Positions 16,425-25,576 of a DNA stretch of 62,126 nt are shown piece by piece. Below the pieces are notes generated by a model. The model had not been told where the DNA came from. It saw nothing but the letters and a program-made list of their open reading frames with translations, and did no database searches. Source of the DNA: JAWSUT01 sp033549345 (lineage in GTDB: Bacteria; Bacillota; Dethiobacteria; Dethiobacterales; Dethiobacteraceae). The stretch is from assembly GCA_033549345.1 (NCBI GenBank), contig JAWSUT010000018.1, positions 1 to 62,126 of the forward strand. Direction: 5' to 3'. The position numbers and the translations under genes are program-made. Within the stretch, counting starts at the first letter, position 1. Each line of letters begins with the position of its first letter.

Positions 16425-17786
16425 ATGGAACAGGATCTGCTGGAAATATGGCAGGCCACGCTAAACGAAATTCAAAAAAAGATGAGTAAACCCAGTTTTG
16501 AAACATGGATGAAAACAACGCAACCAGTCTCTCTCAACGGGAGTACACTCATTATCAGTGTACCCAATGATTTCACCAAAGACTGGCTGCAGGGTCGATA
16601 CACCGAACTGATCACACAAACCTTGCAGAATGTGGCAAACAAAGATTACCAGGTTCATTTTATTACGCCACGAATCAATGAAGAAGAAGTGTTTGATGTA
16701 CCCAGTGAAGAAGTTGCGCTGCCGCGTAAACAAAACAGGGAAAACCCTACCTTTTCTTCTTCCTGGCTTAATCCCAAATATACATTTGAGACGTTCGTTA
16801 TCGGAAACAGCAACCGTTTTGCCCATGCGGCTTCACTGGCAGTTTCCGAAGCGCCGGCCAGAGCCTACAATCCGCTGTTTATTTACGGCGGTGTGGGATT
16901 GGGTAAAACGCATCTGATGCATGCTATCGGACACCATGTTCTGGAAAATACTCCTTCATACCGTGTGCTTTATATTTCTTCTGAGAAGTTCACAAATGAA
17001 TTCATTAACGCGATCCGTGATAATAAAACTGTGGAGTTTCGTACCAAATACCGCAACATCGATGTTCTGCTCATAGACGATATTCAGTTTTTGGCCGGTA
17101 AAGAACAAACCCAGGAAGAGTTTTTCCATACATTTAATGCTCTGCATGAAAACAACAAACAGATTATTATTTCCAGCGACCGGCAGCCAAAAGAAATTCC
17201 CACACTGGAGGACCGGCTCCGTTCGCGTTTCGAGTGGGGTCTGATTACAGATATTCAGTCCCCTGATTTGGAAACCCGCATTGCAATTTTACGTAAAAAA
17301 GCATCATCGGAAAAGATTTCTATTAATAACGACGTGATGCTCTATATTGCCAATAACATCGTCACAAACATCAGAGAGCTGGAGGGCGCATTTATCCGGG
17401 TGATTGCTTATTCATCGCTGACAAGCAGAAAAATTGACGTTGCACTGGCCGAGGAAGCACTAGAGGCGATTCTTTCCCGCAACAACAAACCAAAATTTAT
17501 TACAATAGAACATATTCAAAAAGAAACTGCACAACATTTTGCACTGAAGACAGAGGATCTCAAAGCGAAAAAGCGCACAAGAAATGTGGCTTTGCCCCGG
17601 CAAATAGCCATGTATATTTCACGTGAACTCACTGATGCTTCTCTGCCCAAAATCGGTGAAGAATTTGGCGGACGCGACCATACCACAGTCATGCATGCGC
17701 ATAAAAAAATTAATGCAGACATCCGTGACAACAGGCAGCTTCGCTCCACAATCGAACAGATAATCGAAAAAGTTAACAAGTGTTAA
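16425..17786 (+). CDS. dnaA: Chromosomal replication initiator DnaA
   Basis: A 453-residue AAA+ initiator. Domain I spans residues 1-80 and a short linker follows. The P-loop GGVGLGKT is at 155-162, Walker B LLIDDIQF near 215-222, and the DnaA-box-binding domain ends with the signature GGRDHTTVMHAHKKI near 420. The ATG at 16425 has AGGAGGT at 16412-16418; an upstream in-frame ATG at 16341 lies among the DnaA boxes and is rejected. DnaA boxes flank the gene on both sides, so autoregulation is likely. Confidence 0.97.
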   Translation: MEQDLLEIWQATLNEIQKKMSKPSFETWMKTTQPVSLNGSTLIISVPNDFTKDWLQGRYTELITQTLQNVANKDYQVHFITPRINEEEVFDVPSEEVALPRKQNRENPTFSSSWLNPKYTFETFVIGNSNRFAHAASLAVSEAPARAYNPLFIYGGVGLGKTHLMHAIGHHVLENTPSYRVLYISSEKFTNEFINAIRDNKTVEFRTKYRNIDVLLIDDIQFLAGKEQTQEEFFHTFNALHENNKQIIISSDRQPKEIPTLEDRLRSRFEWGLITDIQSPDLETRIAILRKKASSEKISINNDVMLYIANNIVTNIRELEGAFIRVIAYSSLTSRKIDVALAEEALEAILSRNNKPKFITIEHIQKETAQHFALKTEDLKAKKRTRNVALPRQIAMYISRELTDASLPKIGEEFGGRDHTTVMHAHKKINADIRDNRQLRSTIEQIIEKVNKC

Positions 17787-18040
17787 TAAGTTGTGGATAT
17801 CTCAACTAAAACCTGTTATCTGTTTCGGGATAAATTTTTCTTATTGTGGACTTGTGGTTTGTGTGGATGAACCGGCAGCTTTATCCACTGGTCGATACCC
17901 AGGCATTGAGCCGCCAAACGCTGGTTGTTTCAGCAGTTATACACACTATACACAGCCCCTATTACGGAGACTACCCAATTATATATATTATGTACGGAAG
18001 TTCTTTTATAGAACATAAAAACAAAAAAAAATAAATCGGG
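17787..18040. other. oriC: oriC right part: DnaA boxes and AT-rich unwinding region
   Basis: A perfect TTATNCACA box is at 17937-17945. One-mismatch boxes are at 17792-17800, 17862-17870, 17881-17889 and 17946-17954. An AT-rich stretch follows at about 17975-18035 (TATATATATTATG and A-runs), suited to duplex unwinding. This is the incC-like half of the origin, between dnaA and dnaN. Confidence 0.85.
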
Positions 18041-18049
18041 GTGATGAAA

Positions 18050-19153
18050 TTGCGCTTATCGGTACCTCAGTCTGTTTTATCCGAACATTTGCAGGTTGTA
18101 GCCAAAGCTGTTCCTGCAAAGAGTACAATCCCGGTCCTTGAGGGAATCCTTTTTGAGAGTGACGGAGAAACAATGACACTGACGGCCACTAATCTTGAGC
18201 TTGGCATTCGCACATCCTTCCCGGCAGCTCACAAAGAGGTGGGTAAAGTGATTCTGCCGTCCAAAGTGGTGGAGATAATTAGGCGGCTCCCCGGCGATTC
18301 AGTTCAGCTGACTGTTCAACCGGAGACCTTTCAGACAGAGATAAAAAGCGGCCAGTCCGAATTTCAGCTTTTCGGCATTAATGCAGACGAATTTCCTGTT
18401 TTCCCGGAAATTGACCGGGAAGAGGCCAGATTTTCCTTCCGGGTTAAAGCAGCTGATTTGCGCAGATCCCTGCGGCAAACACTGTTTGCCGTTTCACACG
18501 ATGAGGGCAAACCGGCATTTACAGGAGTCCTGTTTACACTAAGCGATAATTCACTGTCACTTGCCGCCTCTGATACATTCCGTCTGGCCACAACAAAATG
18601 CCGGGCTGAAAATACGAACGGGTCGGGGGAATTTCTTGTTCCCGCCAGAAATCTGCATGAGATTATCCGTATTTTTAACGAAGATGAAGAAACGGTCGAT
18701 ATCGTTGTTGCCCAAAACCAGCTCTTACTGGAATGCGGTGAAAAGAAGCTTTCCTCACGGCTTTTGGATGAAAATTTCCCCACTGTGGAAAGAGTGATTC
18801 CCAGGGAATTTTGCGGGCAGGCCACTGTTGCTGTAATACCGTTTACCCAGGCTGTGGAGAGGGCTTCACTCTTATCCGAAGGAGTTAACCATGTTGTCCG
18901 CCTGTCCATCGGTGAAGGTGTCATGGTTGTGCGTGCATCTTCAAAATTTGGCCGTATTCAGGAGCAAATCCCACTGAACTTGGAAGGGGAGGGGCTGGAA
19001 GTTTCCTTAAACTCCCGTTTTATTTTGGACATGCTTAAAATTCACGAGGGTGAAACATGCGTCATTCAGATGTCGGGCGCCAATAAACCCTGTGTGTTAA
19101 GAGATTCTCTTTATGACGATTATCTTTATCTTGTCCTGCCGATAAAAATCTGA
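18050..19153 (+). CDS. dnaN: DNA polymerase III beta sliding clamp
   Basis: A 367-residue ring clamp with three repeated domains. The first ends near VVEIIRRLPGD (residues 73-83) and the C-terminus is YLYLVLPIKI, as in the family. I prefer TTG at 18050: GGGGTGAT at 18038-18045 gives good spacing, and the STIPVL motif then falls at the same residue number as in B. subtilis DnaN. GTG at 18041 or ATG at 18044 (MKLRLS) are alternatives but lack space for that ribosome-binding site. Confidence 0.95.
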   Translation: MRLSVPQSVLSEHLQVVAKAVPAKSTIPVLEGILFESDGETMTLTATNLELGIRTSFPAAHKEVGKVILPSKVVEIIRRLPGDSVQLTVQPETFQTEIKSGQSEFQLFGINADEFPVFPEIDREEARFSFRVKAADLRRSLRQTLFAVSHDEGKPAFTGVLFTLSDNSLSLAASDTFRLATTKCRAENTNGSGEFLVPARNLHEIIRIFNEDEETVDIVVAQNQLLLECGEKKLSSRLLDENFPTVERVIPREFCGQATVAVIPFTQAVERASLLSEGVNHVVRLSIGEGVMVVRASSKFGRIQEQIPLNLEGEGLEVSLNSRFILDMLKIHEGETCVIQMSGANKPCVLRDSLYDDYLYLVLPIKI

Positions 19154-19180
19154 CCTGTAAAGGTTGGAAGGAGAAAGGCT

Positions 19181-20287
19181 TTGCGCATTGCAGACCTGCA
19201 GTTACGAAATTACCGCAATTATTCTTCCCTGAATCTGGAACTTGATCCGAATCTGAATCTACTGATCGGTGCCAATGCCCAGGGAAAAACAAATTTGCTG
19301 GAATCAATCACCTTTTTGTCCACCGGCAAGTCTTTTCGCACCCGCAATGAAGGAGAAATGGTTTTGTGGGACGAGAAGCAGTGCGCCGTGGCCGGTAAGA
19401 TTGTTTCCCGGCCGGGTACCGAGAAGTTAAAAGTTGTTTATGATGCGCAAAGCAAGCTAAAAGAGTATAGCGCAAACGGTGTAACTATGCCCCGTTCTGC
19501 TTTTACCGGTAAACTGATCTGTGTTCTGTTTACTCCGGAAGACCTCAGCCTGGTCAAAGGCGCGCCGCATGTAAGGAGAAAATATTTTGATGAGGAAATA
19601 TCAAAAATTTCTCCGCTCTATGAGCATGAAACAGGACGTTACCAGCATATCGTCAGGCAGCGCAATACTCTGCTCAAGATACACCGTGAAAGGATTCTGC
19701 ATTCTGAAGAACTGGCCGGTTGGAATGAGCAGTTGGCCGATAAAGCGGCAAAAATCATTCAGCGAAGAATGAATGCCATACATAAAATAAGCCTTCTGGC
19801 CAGGTTGGCGCAGCGAAACCTGACGGGCAGAGATGAAAGTCTGGAAATTACATACCTGACAACAGACCGAATCAGGCAAGCATCCACCCCGGAAGATATA
19901 CGTCAGGCAATCCTGGATGAACTTGAAAACAAAAAAAAAGAAGAAGCACGGTTAGGACAGACGCTGGTTGGCCCTCACAGGGATGATATGGTGTTTACGA
20001 TTAATGGGATGAACGCCAGGCTGTATGCTTCCCAGGGACAACAGCGTACGCTTGTCCTGGCTCTCAAACTGGCCGAACTTGAATTCATTAAAGGAGAAAC
20101 CGGGGATTTTCCCGTATTGCTCTTTGATGATGTTTTCTCCGAACTGGATGAAAAAAGAAGAAAACTACTGGTTGAGACAATTGACGGGCGTGTCCAGACG
20201 TTTATTACAGGCACAGAAGCAGAAAAGACCGGGAATTTAAAACATTCCGGCCGGACATTCACCATTACACGGGGAGAGGTGGTTTAA
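19181..20287 (+). CDS. recF: DNA replication and repair protein RecF
   Basis: A 368-residue SMC-like ATPase that helps load RecA at gaps. GANAQGKTN at residues 30-38 is Walker A, the signature ASQGQQRTLVLALKLAE is near 284-300 and Walker B PVLLFDDVFSELD near 312-324. The start is TTG with GGAAGGAGA upstream. It overlaps the next gene by one base (TAATG). Confidence 0.95.
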   Translation: MRIADLQLRNYRNYSSLNLELDPNLNLLIGANAQGKTNLLESITFLSTGKSFRTRNEGEMVLWDEKQCAVAGKIVSRPGTEKLKVVYDAQSKLKEYSANGVTMPRSAFTGKLICVLFTPEDLSLVKGAPHVRRKYFDEEISKISPLYEHETGRYQHIVRQRNTLLKIHRERILHSEELAGWNEQLADKAAKIIQRRMNAIHKISLLARLAQRNLTGRDESLEITYLTTDRIRQASTPEDIRQAILDELENKKKEEARLGQTLVGPHRDDMVFTINGMNARLYASQGQQRTLVLALKLAELEFIKGETGDFPVLLFDDVFSELDEKRRKLLVETIDGRVQTFITGTEAEKTGNLKHSGRTFTITRGEVV

Positions 20288-20847
20288 TGATCCCCATTGC
20301 CAAAATTCTTGACCAGACGCTAAAGAAAATGCCTAACGCAAAAAAAATAAAAGGGCAGATTATCCAGGACAGCTGGCCCGACGTTGTGGGAGAACCGATT
20401 GCAGCTAAAACGAAAGCTGTGTCTTTTGATAACGGCATTCTGTTTGTCTGGGTCCGTGATTCCGTATGGGCGCAGCATTTATCGCTGCAAAAAAAACAAA
20501 TTATCCAGCGTCTAAACCGCGCGGCAAAAACGAGAATTCTTCATGATATACGCTTTCAGGCGGGAGGCAGGAAACCTGTAGACCCCGATGAACCTGCACG
20601 TTGGGAGCCTCAGGAGAACTGGCGGGAGAAGACTGTAAGTAAAGAGTCTCTGCAAAAGATAGAGGAATCGTTTACGGACACAAGCTTGCCTGCCGATCTG
20701 GCTGAAACGATGAAAACATTTTTTATTGCCCAGGAGCAGAGAATTAGCTGGTATTTGCATCAGGGGTATCCGCCCTGCAAACAGTGCGGAATGCCGGTGG
20801 TGACAGCAGAGCGTGCAGAATTGTGCCTGTGCTGTAAAGCAGAATGA
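20287..20847 (+). CDS. DUF721/DciA-like protein with zinc knuckle
   Basis: A 186-residue protein. The N-terminal ~95 residues match the DUF721/DciA family (IQDSWPDVVGEPIAAKTKAVSFDNGILFVWV, WAQHLSLQKKQIIQRLN), a KH-like fold related to helicase loading and DnaA/RecF-neighbourhood proteins. A basic linker is followed by a C-terminal CKQC ... CLCC zinc knuckle (about residues 162-183). The position after recF is typical. Exact function in Firmicutes is unproven. Confidence 0.82.
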   Translation: MIPIAKILDQTLKKMPNAKKIKGQIIQDSWPDVVGEPIAAKTKAVSFDNGILFVWVRDSVWAQHLSLQKKQIIQRLNRAAKTRILHDIRFQAGGRKPVDPDEPARWEPQENWREKTVSKESLQKIEESFTDTSLPADLAETMKTFFIAQEQRISWYLHQGYPPCKQCGMPVVTAERAELCLCCKAE

Positions 20848-20898
20848 AATGGGTAAACTAAAGCAGTGTGAGGAATTTCTGTGAAGGAGGGATTAATT

Positions 20899-21138
20899 GT
20901 GTTTTTACATATCGGAGGTTCCCGGGTCATTGCCGCAAAAGATATTATCGGCATTTTTGACATCCGGATCAGGGAAAAACAGAGTACAAGAGAGTTTCTG
21001 CAAACAGCAAAAGTAAGGGATGACAACGGCGATGAGGAAGTGAAATCCTTTATTGTGACAAAGGAGACTGTCAGTTTTTCACCAATTGCGCCGGTCACAT
21101 TGAAAAAGCGATTTCAGGCAAATATTTTTGATAAATAA
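20899..21138 (+). CDS. DUF370 family regulator (YaaB/RemB-like)
   Basis: A 79-residue protein of the DUF370 family, related to RemA/YaaB; B. subtilis RemA is a DNA-binding activator of biofilm matrix genes and yaaB sits at the same place between recF and gyrB. Visible are LHIGGSRVIAAKDIIGIFDI and SFIVTKETVSFSPI. I use GTG at 20899, which has GGAGGG seven bases before it; an upstream in-frame GTG at 20881 would add six residues that include the ribosome-binding site. Confidence 0.82.
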   Translation: MFLHIGGSRVIAAKDIIGIFDIRIREKQSTREFLQTAKVRDDNGDEEVKSFIVTKETVSFSPIAPVTLKKRFQANIFDK

Positions 21139-21165
21139 CCGGCGGGGCTGACGGGAGGTATAAGA

Positions 21166-23100
21166 GTGGCTGAGGAAAAAAACAATTCACAGAATAACAA
21201 CAACCATTACGATGAGTCTCAGATTCAGGTGCTTGAAGGTTTGGAGGCGGTTCGCCGTCGCCCGGGGATGTATATTGGCACCACAGGGCCACGGGGGCTT
21301 CACCATCTCGTGTTTGAAGTGGTGGACAACAGTATCGATGAAGCGCTGGCGGGGTACTGTGAAGATATTCTTGTTACCATGGAAAAGGGTAATGTCATCA
21401 CAGTAAGCGATGACGGCCGGGGAATTCCCACAGGCGAACATGCGCAGATGAAACGGCCGGCAGTGGAAGTTGTCTTAACCGTACTTCATGCCGGAGGTAA
21501 GTTCGGCGGAGAAGGCTATAAAGTGTCCGGCGGCCTGCACGGCGTGGGAGTCTCGGTTGTTAATGCGCTATCAGAGTGGCTGGAGGTGGAAGTCCGCAGG
21601 GACGGGAAAATTCACCAGATGCGCTTTGAGCGGGGGAAACCGGTTACAGAGCTTACCGTAACGGGTAAAACAAGAAAAACGGGGACAAAAATTTCCTTTC
21701 TGGCAGATAAAGAAATTTTTGAGACTCTCGATTATGAGTATGACATCCTGGCACAGCGTCTGCGCGAACTGGCTTTTCTCAACAAAGGGATTCGCATCAC
21801 ACTGGCCGACCGCCGCGCGGAAGAGGAGACAACAGAGACATATAAGTATGACGGAGGCATTCGTTCTTTTGTTGAGTATCTGAATAAAAACAAGGAACCT
21901 TTGCATAAAAAAGTTATTTACCTGGAGCAGGAAAAAGAAGATTGCTGCCAGGTTGAAATTGCCCTGCAGTACCATGACGGCTATAACGACCTGATTCTAT
22001 CTTTTGCCAACAATATCCGCACACACGAGGGCGGCACCCATGAAATGGGCTTTAAAACTGCACTGACGCGCCTTGTTAACGATTTTGCGCGCAAACAGAA
22101 TATGCTCAAAGACAGTGAAAGCAATGTAAGCGGCGAAGACATCCGTGAAGGGCTGACATCGGTTATCAGTGTAAAGCTCCTCGAACCACAGTTTGAAGGG
22201 CAGACAAAAACAAAGCTTGGTAACAGTGAAATGCGTGGTATTGTGGATTCCTTTTTTTACGAGGAACTGGGTACCTTTTTCGGCGAGAACCCAACGTTAG
22301 CCCGTAAACTTGTGGAGAAGGCCATCAGTGCGGCCAGAGCACGTGAAGCGGCACGCAAAGCCCGCGAGCTGGCCCGCAGAAAAAGCGCGCTGGAAGTCAC
22401 GGCTCTGCCCGGGAAACTGGCTGATTGTGTCAGCAGGGACCCGTCGATGTGCGAGCTGTATCTGGTGGAGGGAGATTCCGCCGGCGGCTCTGCCAAACAG
22501 GGGCGCGACCGTAAATTTCAGGCTATCCTGCCGCTGCGGGGCAAGATTATTAATGTGGAGAAAGCCAGGCTGGACAAAATTCTGGCCAATGAAGAAATAC
22601 GGACAATCATCACAGCCCTGGGTACCGGTGTGGGAGCTGATTTTGACCTGGCGCGGGCCCGCTATCATAAGATTATTGTGATGACGGACGCCGACGTTGA
22701 CGGATCTCATATCCGGACACTGCTTCTGACCTTCTTTTACCGTTATATGCAGCCGCTGATTCAGGCCGGCTATGTTTATATTGCCCAACCTCCGCTCTAT
22801 TTGCTGAGGAAAAAAAAGCAGGAATATTATCTGTACACAGATGACCACCTGGAGAGGCTCTATCGGGAAATCGGCAAAGAAGGAACATCGATTCAGCGCT
22901 ATAAGGGTCTTGGTGAAATGAACCCCGAGCAGCTTTGGTCAACAACGATGGATCCTGAGAAAAGGACCATACTTCAGGTCACCATGGAAGATGCCGTTCG
23001 TGCAGACGACATGTTTACCGTTCTGATGGGAGACAAAGTGGAGCCGCGCAGGGAATTTATTGAAAAATATGCACGACATGTCCGTAATCTGGATATTTAG
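21166..23100 (+). CDS. gyrB: DNA gyrase subunit B
   Basis: A 644-residue ATPase subunit. The GHKL ATP site VVDNSIDEALAG is near residues 45-56, GRGIPTG near 85-91 and GGLHGVGVSVVNAL near 124-137. The TOPRIM motif EGDSAGGSAKQGRDRKFQAI is near 436-455 and DADVDGSH near 508-515. The start is GTG with GGGAGGT upstream. gyrA follows after 16 bases. Confidence 0.97.
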   Translation: MAEEKNNSQNNNNHYDESQIQVLEGLEAVRRRPGMYIGTTGPRGLHHLVFEVVDNSIDEALAGYCEDILVTMEKGNVITVSDDGRGIPTGEHAQMKRPAVEVVLTVLHAGGKFGGEGYKVSGGLHGVGVSVVNALSEWLEVEVRRDGKIHQMRFERGKPVTELTVTGKTRKTGTKISFLADKEIFETLDYEYDILAQRLRELAFLNKGIRITLADRRAEEETTETYKYDGGIRSFVEYLNKNKEPLHKKVIYLEQEKEDCCQVEIALQYHDGYNDLILSFANNIRTHEGGTHEMGFKTALTRLVNDFARKQNMLKDSESNVSGEDIREGLTSVISVKLLEPQFEGQTKTKLGNSEMRGIVDSFFYEELGTFFGENPTLARKLVEKAISAARAREAARKARELARRKSALEVTALPGKLADCVSRDPSMCELYLVEGDSAGGSAKQGRDRKFQAILPLRGKIINVEKARLDKILANEEIRTIITALGTGVGADFDLARARYHKIIVMTDADVDGSHIRTLLLTFFYRYMQPLIQAGYVYIAQPPLYLLRKKKQEYYLYTDDHLERLYREIGKEGTSIQRYKGLGEMNPEQLWSTTMDPEKRTILQVTMEDAVRADDMFTVLMGDKVEPRREFIEKYARHVRNLDI

Positions 23101-23116
23101 CGGGAGGTGAGGCTGT

Positions 23117-25564
23117 ATGAATTTTACACACGGCAAAATTATGCCGATTGCTATTCATGATGAAGTAAAGAACTCATTTATGGATTATGCCATGAGTGTT
23201 ATTGTCAGCCGGGCCCTGCCGGATGTCAGGGACGGACTCAAACCGGTGCACCGGCGAATCCTGTTTGCGATGTACGAACTGGCGATGTGGCCGGAAAAAC
23301 CTCACAAAAAATCCGCAAGGATTGTCGGTGAAGTCCTGGGTAAATACCATCCGCACGGTGATATGGCCGTGTACGATGCGATGGTTCGGCTGGCACAGGA
23401 CTTTTCCAGCCGCTACCCGCTTGTTGACGGGCATGGAAACTTCGGGTCTGTAGACGGCGACCCGGCGGCGGCGATGCGCTACACGGAAGTGAGAATGGCT
23501 AAAATTGCCACAGAAATGCTCTCGGACATTCAAAAAGAAACTGTTGATTACCGGGCAAATTTTGATGACACGTTAGAAGAGCCTGTGGTGCTGCCTTCCC
23601 GTTTCCCCAACCTGCTGGTAAACGGCTCAGCCGGTATTGCGGTGGGCATGGCCACCAATATTCCCCCGCACAACCTGCGGGAAGTTGTGGATGCTCTGGT
23701 CCATCTTATTGATAATCCGGAATGCGACGACAAGGAAATTATCCAGCGCATAACAGGCCCTGATTTCCCCACCGGCGGGCTGATCCTTGGCCGGGAGGGA
23801 ATTCGCTCGGCATACAGGACCGGCCGGGGAATCATTAAAATTCGGGCACAAACCCAGATCGAACGGATGGAAAACGGAAAATCCCGCATTGTGGTCAATG
23901 AACTTCCTTTCCAGGTTAATAAAGCAAAAACGATTGAAAAAATTGCCGAATTAGTCAGGGATAAAAAAATTGAGGGAATTACAGACCTGCGGGACGAGTC
24001 GGACCGCAACGGTATGCGGATGGTCATTGAGCTGAAGCGGGAAGCGAACCCGCAGGTTGTCTTAAACAAATTGTTTAAATTTACCCAGCTGCAGCAGACC
24101 TTTGGCATTATCATGCTGGCGCTTGTGGACAATAAACCCCGCGTCCTGAATCTGCGTGAAATGCTGGGCTTCTATCTTGAGCACCAAAAAGAAGTCATCA
24201 CACGCAGAACACGCTATGATCTGCGCAAAGCAGAGGAGCGAGCACATATTCTGGAGGGGCTGCGGATTGCCCTGAAAAATCTCGATGCAGTTATTAAACT
24301 GATTCGGGCATCCAGGACAACAGAAGAAGCCCGCAATGGCCTGATGGAAAACTTCGGTCTTTCTCAGATTCAGGCCCAGGCTATTTTGGATATGCGCCTG
24401 CAGAAACTGACGGGATTGGAACGGCAGAAACTGGAAGACGAATATCTGGAGCTGATACAGAAAATTTCTTATCTCAAAGAAATTTTGGCTAACGAACGAC
24501 TGGTGTACCAGATTATCAAAGACGAGATTTCGGTTATTCGCGAGAAGTACGGCGATGACCGCAGAACCGAAATAGTAGCCCATGAGGATGATTTCAGAGT
24601 AGAGGATCTGATCGCAGAAGAAGATATGGTGGTTACACTGACCCACAACGGGTACATTAAACGGCTGCCTGTGACGACATACCGTGTCCAGCGTCGCGGG
24701 GGGCGCGGTGTGACGGCCATGCAGACCAAAGGCGACGATTTTGTTGAACATGTTTTCGTTGCTTCCACACATGACTACCTCTGCTGCTTTACCAACCGCG
24801 GGAAAATGTATCGGCGCAAAATATTTGAAATTCCTGAGGCGGGCCGGCAGGCGAGAGGGACAGCCATTATTAATCTGCTGGCAGTTGAACCGGGTGAGTA
24901 TGTCACAGCGGTTATTCCGGTTAAGGAGTTTTCCGAAGGCTATTATATGCTGATGGCTACGCGGCAGGGCTATGTGAAGAAAACGCCCCTGGAAGAGTTT
25001 GCTAACGCCAGGAAAGGCGGCATCATTGCTCTCTCCCTGGAGGAGAATGATGAGTTGTTTGATGTGCGTCTCACAAACGGTAACTTCGGCGTGTTTCTCA
25101 TCAACAGCCGGGGACTTTCCATCCGCTTTTCGGAAAGTGATGTTCGCCCGATGGGACGGACTGCGCGGGGTGTGCGCGGCATTCATCTGATTAAAAACGA
25201 TAAAGTTATGGCGCTGGAAGTCATTCCGCCCGAGCTTGAAGGAGAAATGGAGCTTCTTGTGGTGACGGAACACGGATTCGGCAAACGCACCCCGTTTACC
25301 GAGTACCGTACCCAGTCAAGGGGCGGCAAAGGAATTTATACGATTCGGGTTCTTGATAAAAACGGACCTGTAATCGGTGCAAAAGTTGTCCGACCCGGTG
25401 ACGAAATTATGATTATCACCGCCCGCGGCATTGTTATTCGCCAGGGCGTGACAGAGATTTCCCAGCAGGGCAGGCATACCCAGGGGGTCACATTAATCCG
25501 CCTCGACGAAGGGGATCGTGTGGTGAGTATCGCACCTGTCATGGCAGAGGAGAATGAAGCATAA
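23117..25564 (+). CDS. gyrA: DNA gyrase subunit A
   Basis: An 815-residue DNA breakage-reunion subunit. The quinolone-pocket region HPHGDMAVYDAMVRLAQDF is near residues 79-97 and the catalytic tyrosine lies in AMRYTEVRM near 118-126. The C-terminal beta-pinwheel contains the gyrase box QRRGGRG near 530 and five further repeats. In the pocket GyrA83 is alanine (GDMA), as in many Gram-positives with serine or alanine. The ATG follows GGGAGGTGAGG. Confidence 0.97.
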   Translation: MNFTHGKIMPIAIHDEVKNSFMDYAMSVIVSRALPDVRDGLKPVHRRILFAMYELAMWPEKPHKKSARIVGEVLGKYHPHGDMAVYDAMVRLAQDFSSRYPLVDGHGNFGSVDGDPAAAMRYTEVRMAKIATEMLSDIQKETVDYRANFDDTLEEPVVLPSRFPNLLVNGSAGIAVGMATNIPPHNLREVVDALVHLIDNPECDDKEIIQRITGPDFPTGGLILGREGIRSAYRTGRGIIKIRAQTQIERMENGKSRIVVNELPFQVNKAKTIEKIAELVRDKKIEGITDLRDESDRNGMRMVIELKREANPQVVLNKLFKFTQLQQTFGIIMLALVDNKPRVLNLREMLGFYLEHQKEVITRRTRYDLRKAEERAHILEGLRIALKNLDAVIKLIRASRTTEEARNGLMENFGLSQIQAQAILDMRLQKLTGLERQKLEDEYLELIQKISYLKEILANERLVYQIIKDEISVIREKYGDDRRTEIVAHEDDFRVEDLIAEEDMVVTLTHNGYIKRLPVTTYRVQRRGGRGVTAMQTKGDDFVEHVFVASTHDYLCCFTNRGKMYRRKIFEIPEAGRQARGTAIINLLAVEPGEYVTAVIPVKEFSEGYYMLMATRQGYVKKTPLEEFANARKGGIIALSLEENDELFDVRLTNGNFGVFLINSRGLSIRFSESDVRPMGRTARGVRGIHLIKNDKVMALEVIPPELEGEMELLVVTEHGFGKRTPFTEYRTQSRGGKGIYTIRVLDKNGPVIGAKVVRPGDEIMIITARGIVIRQGVTEISQQGRHTQGVTLIRLDEGDRVVSIAPVMAEENEA

Positions 25565-25576
25565 GCAGGTGAGTCT

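Noticed and set aside
18041..18049. GTG/ATG starts for dnaN
   Set aside because: They overlap the only ribosome-binding site; TTG 18050 aligns best with the family.
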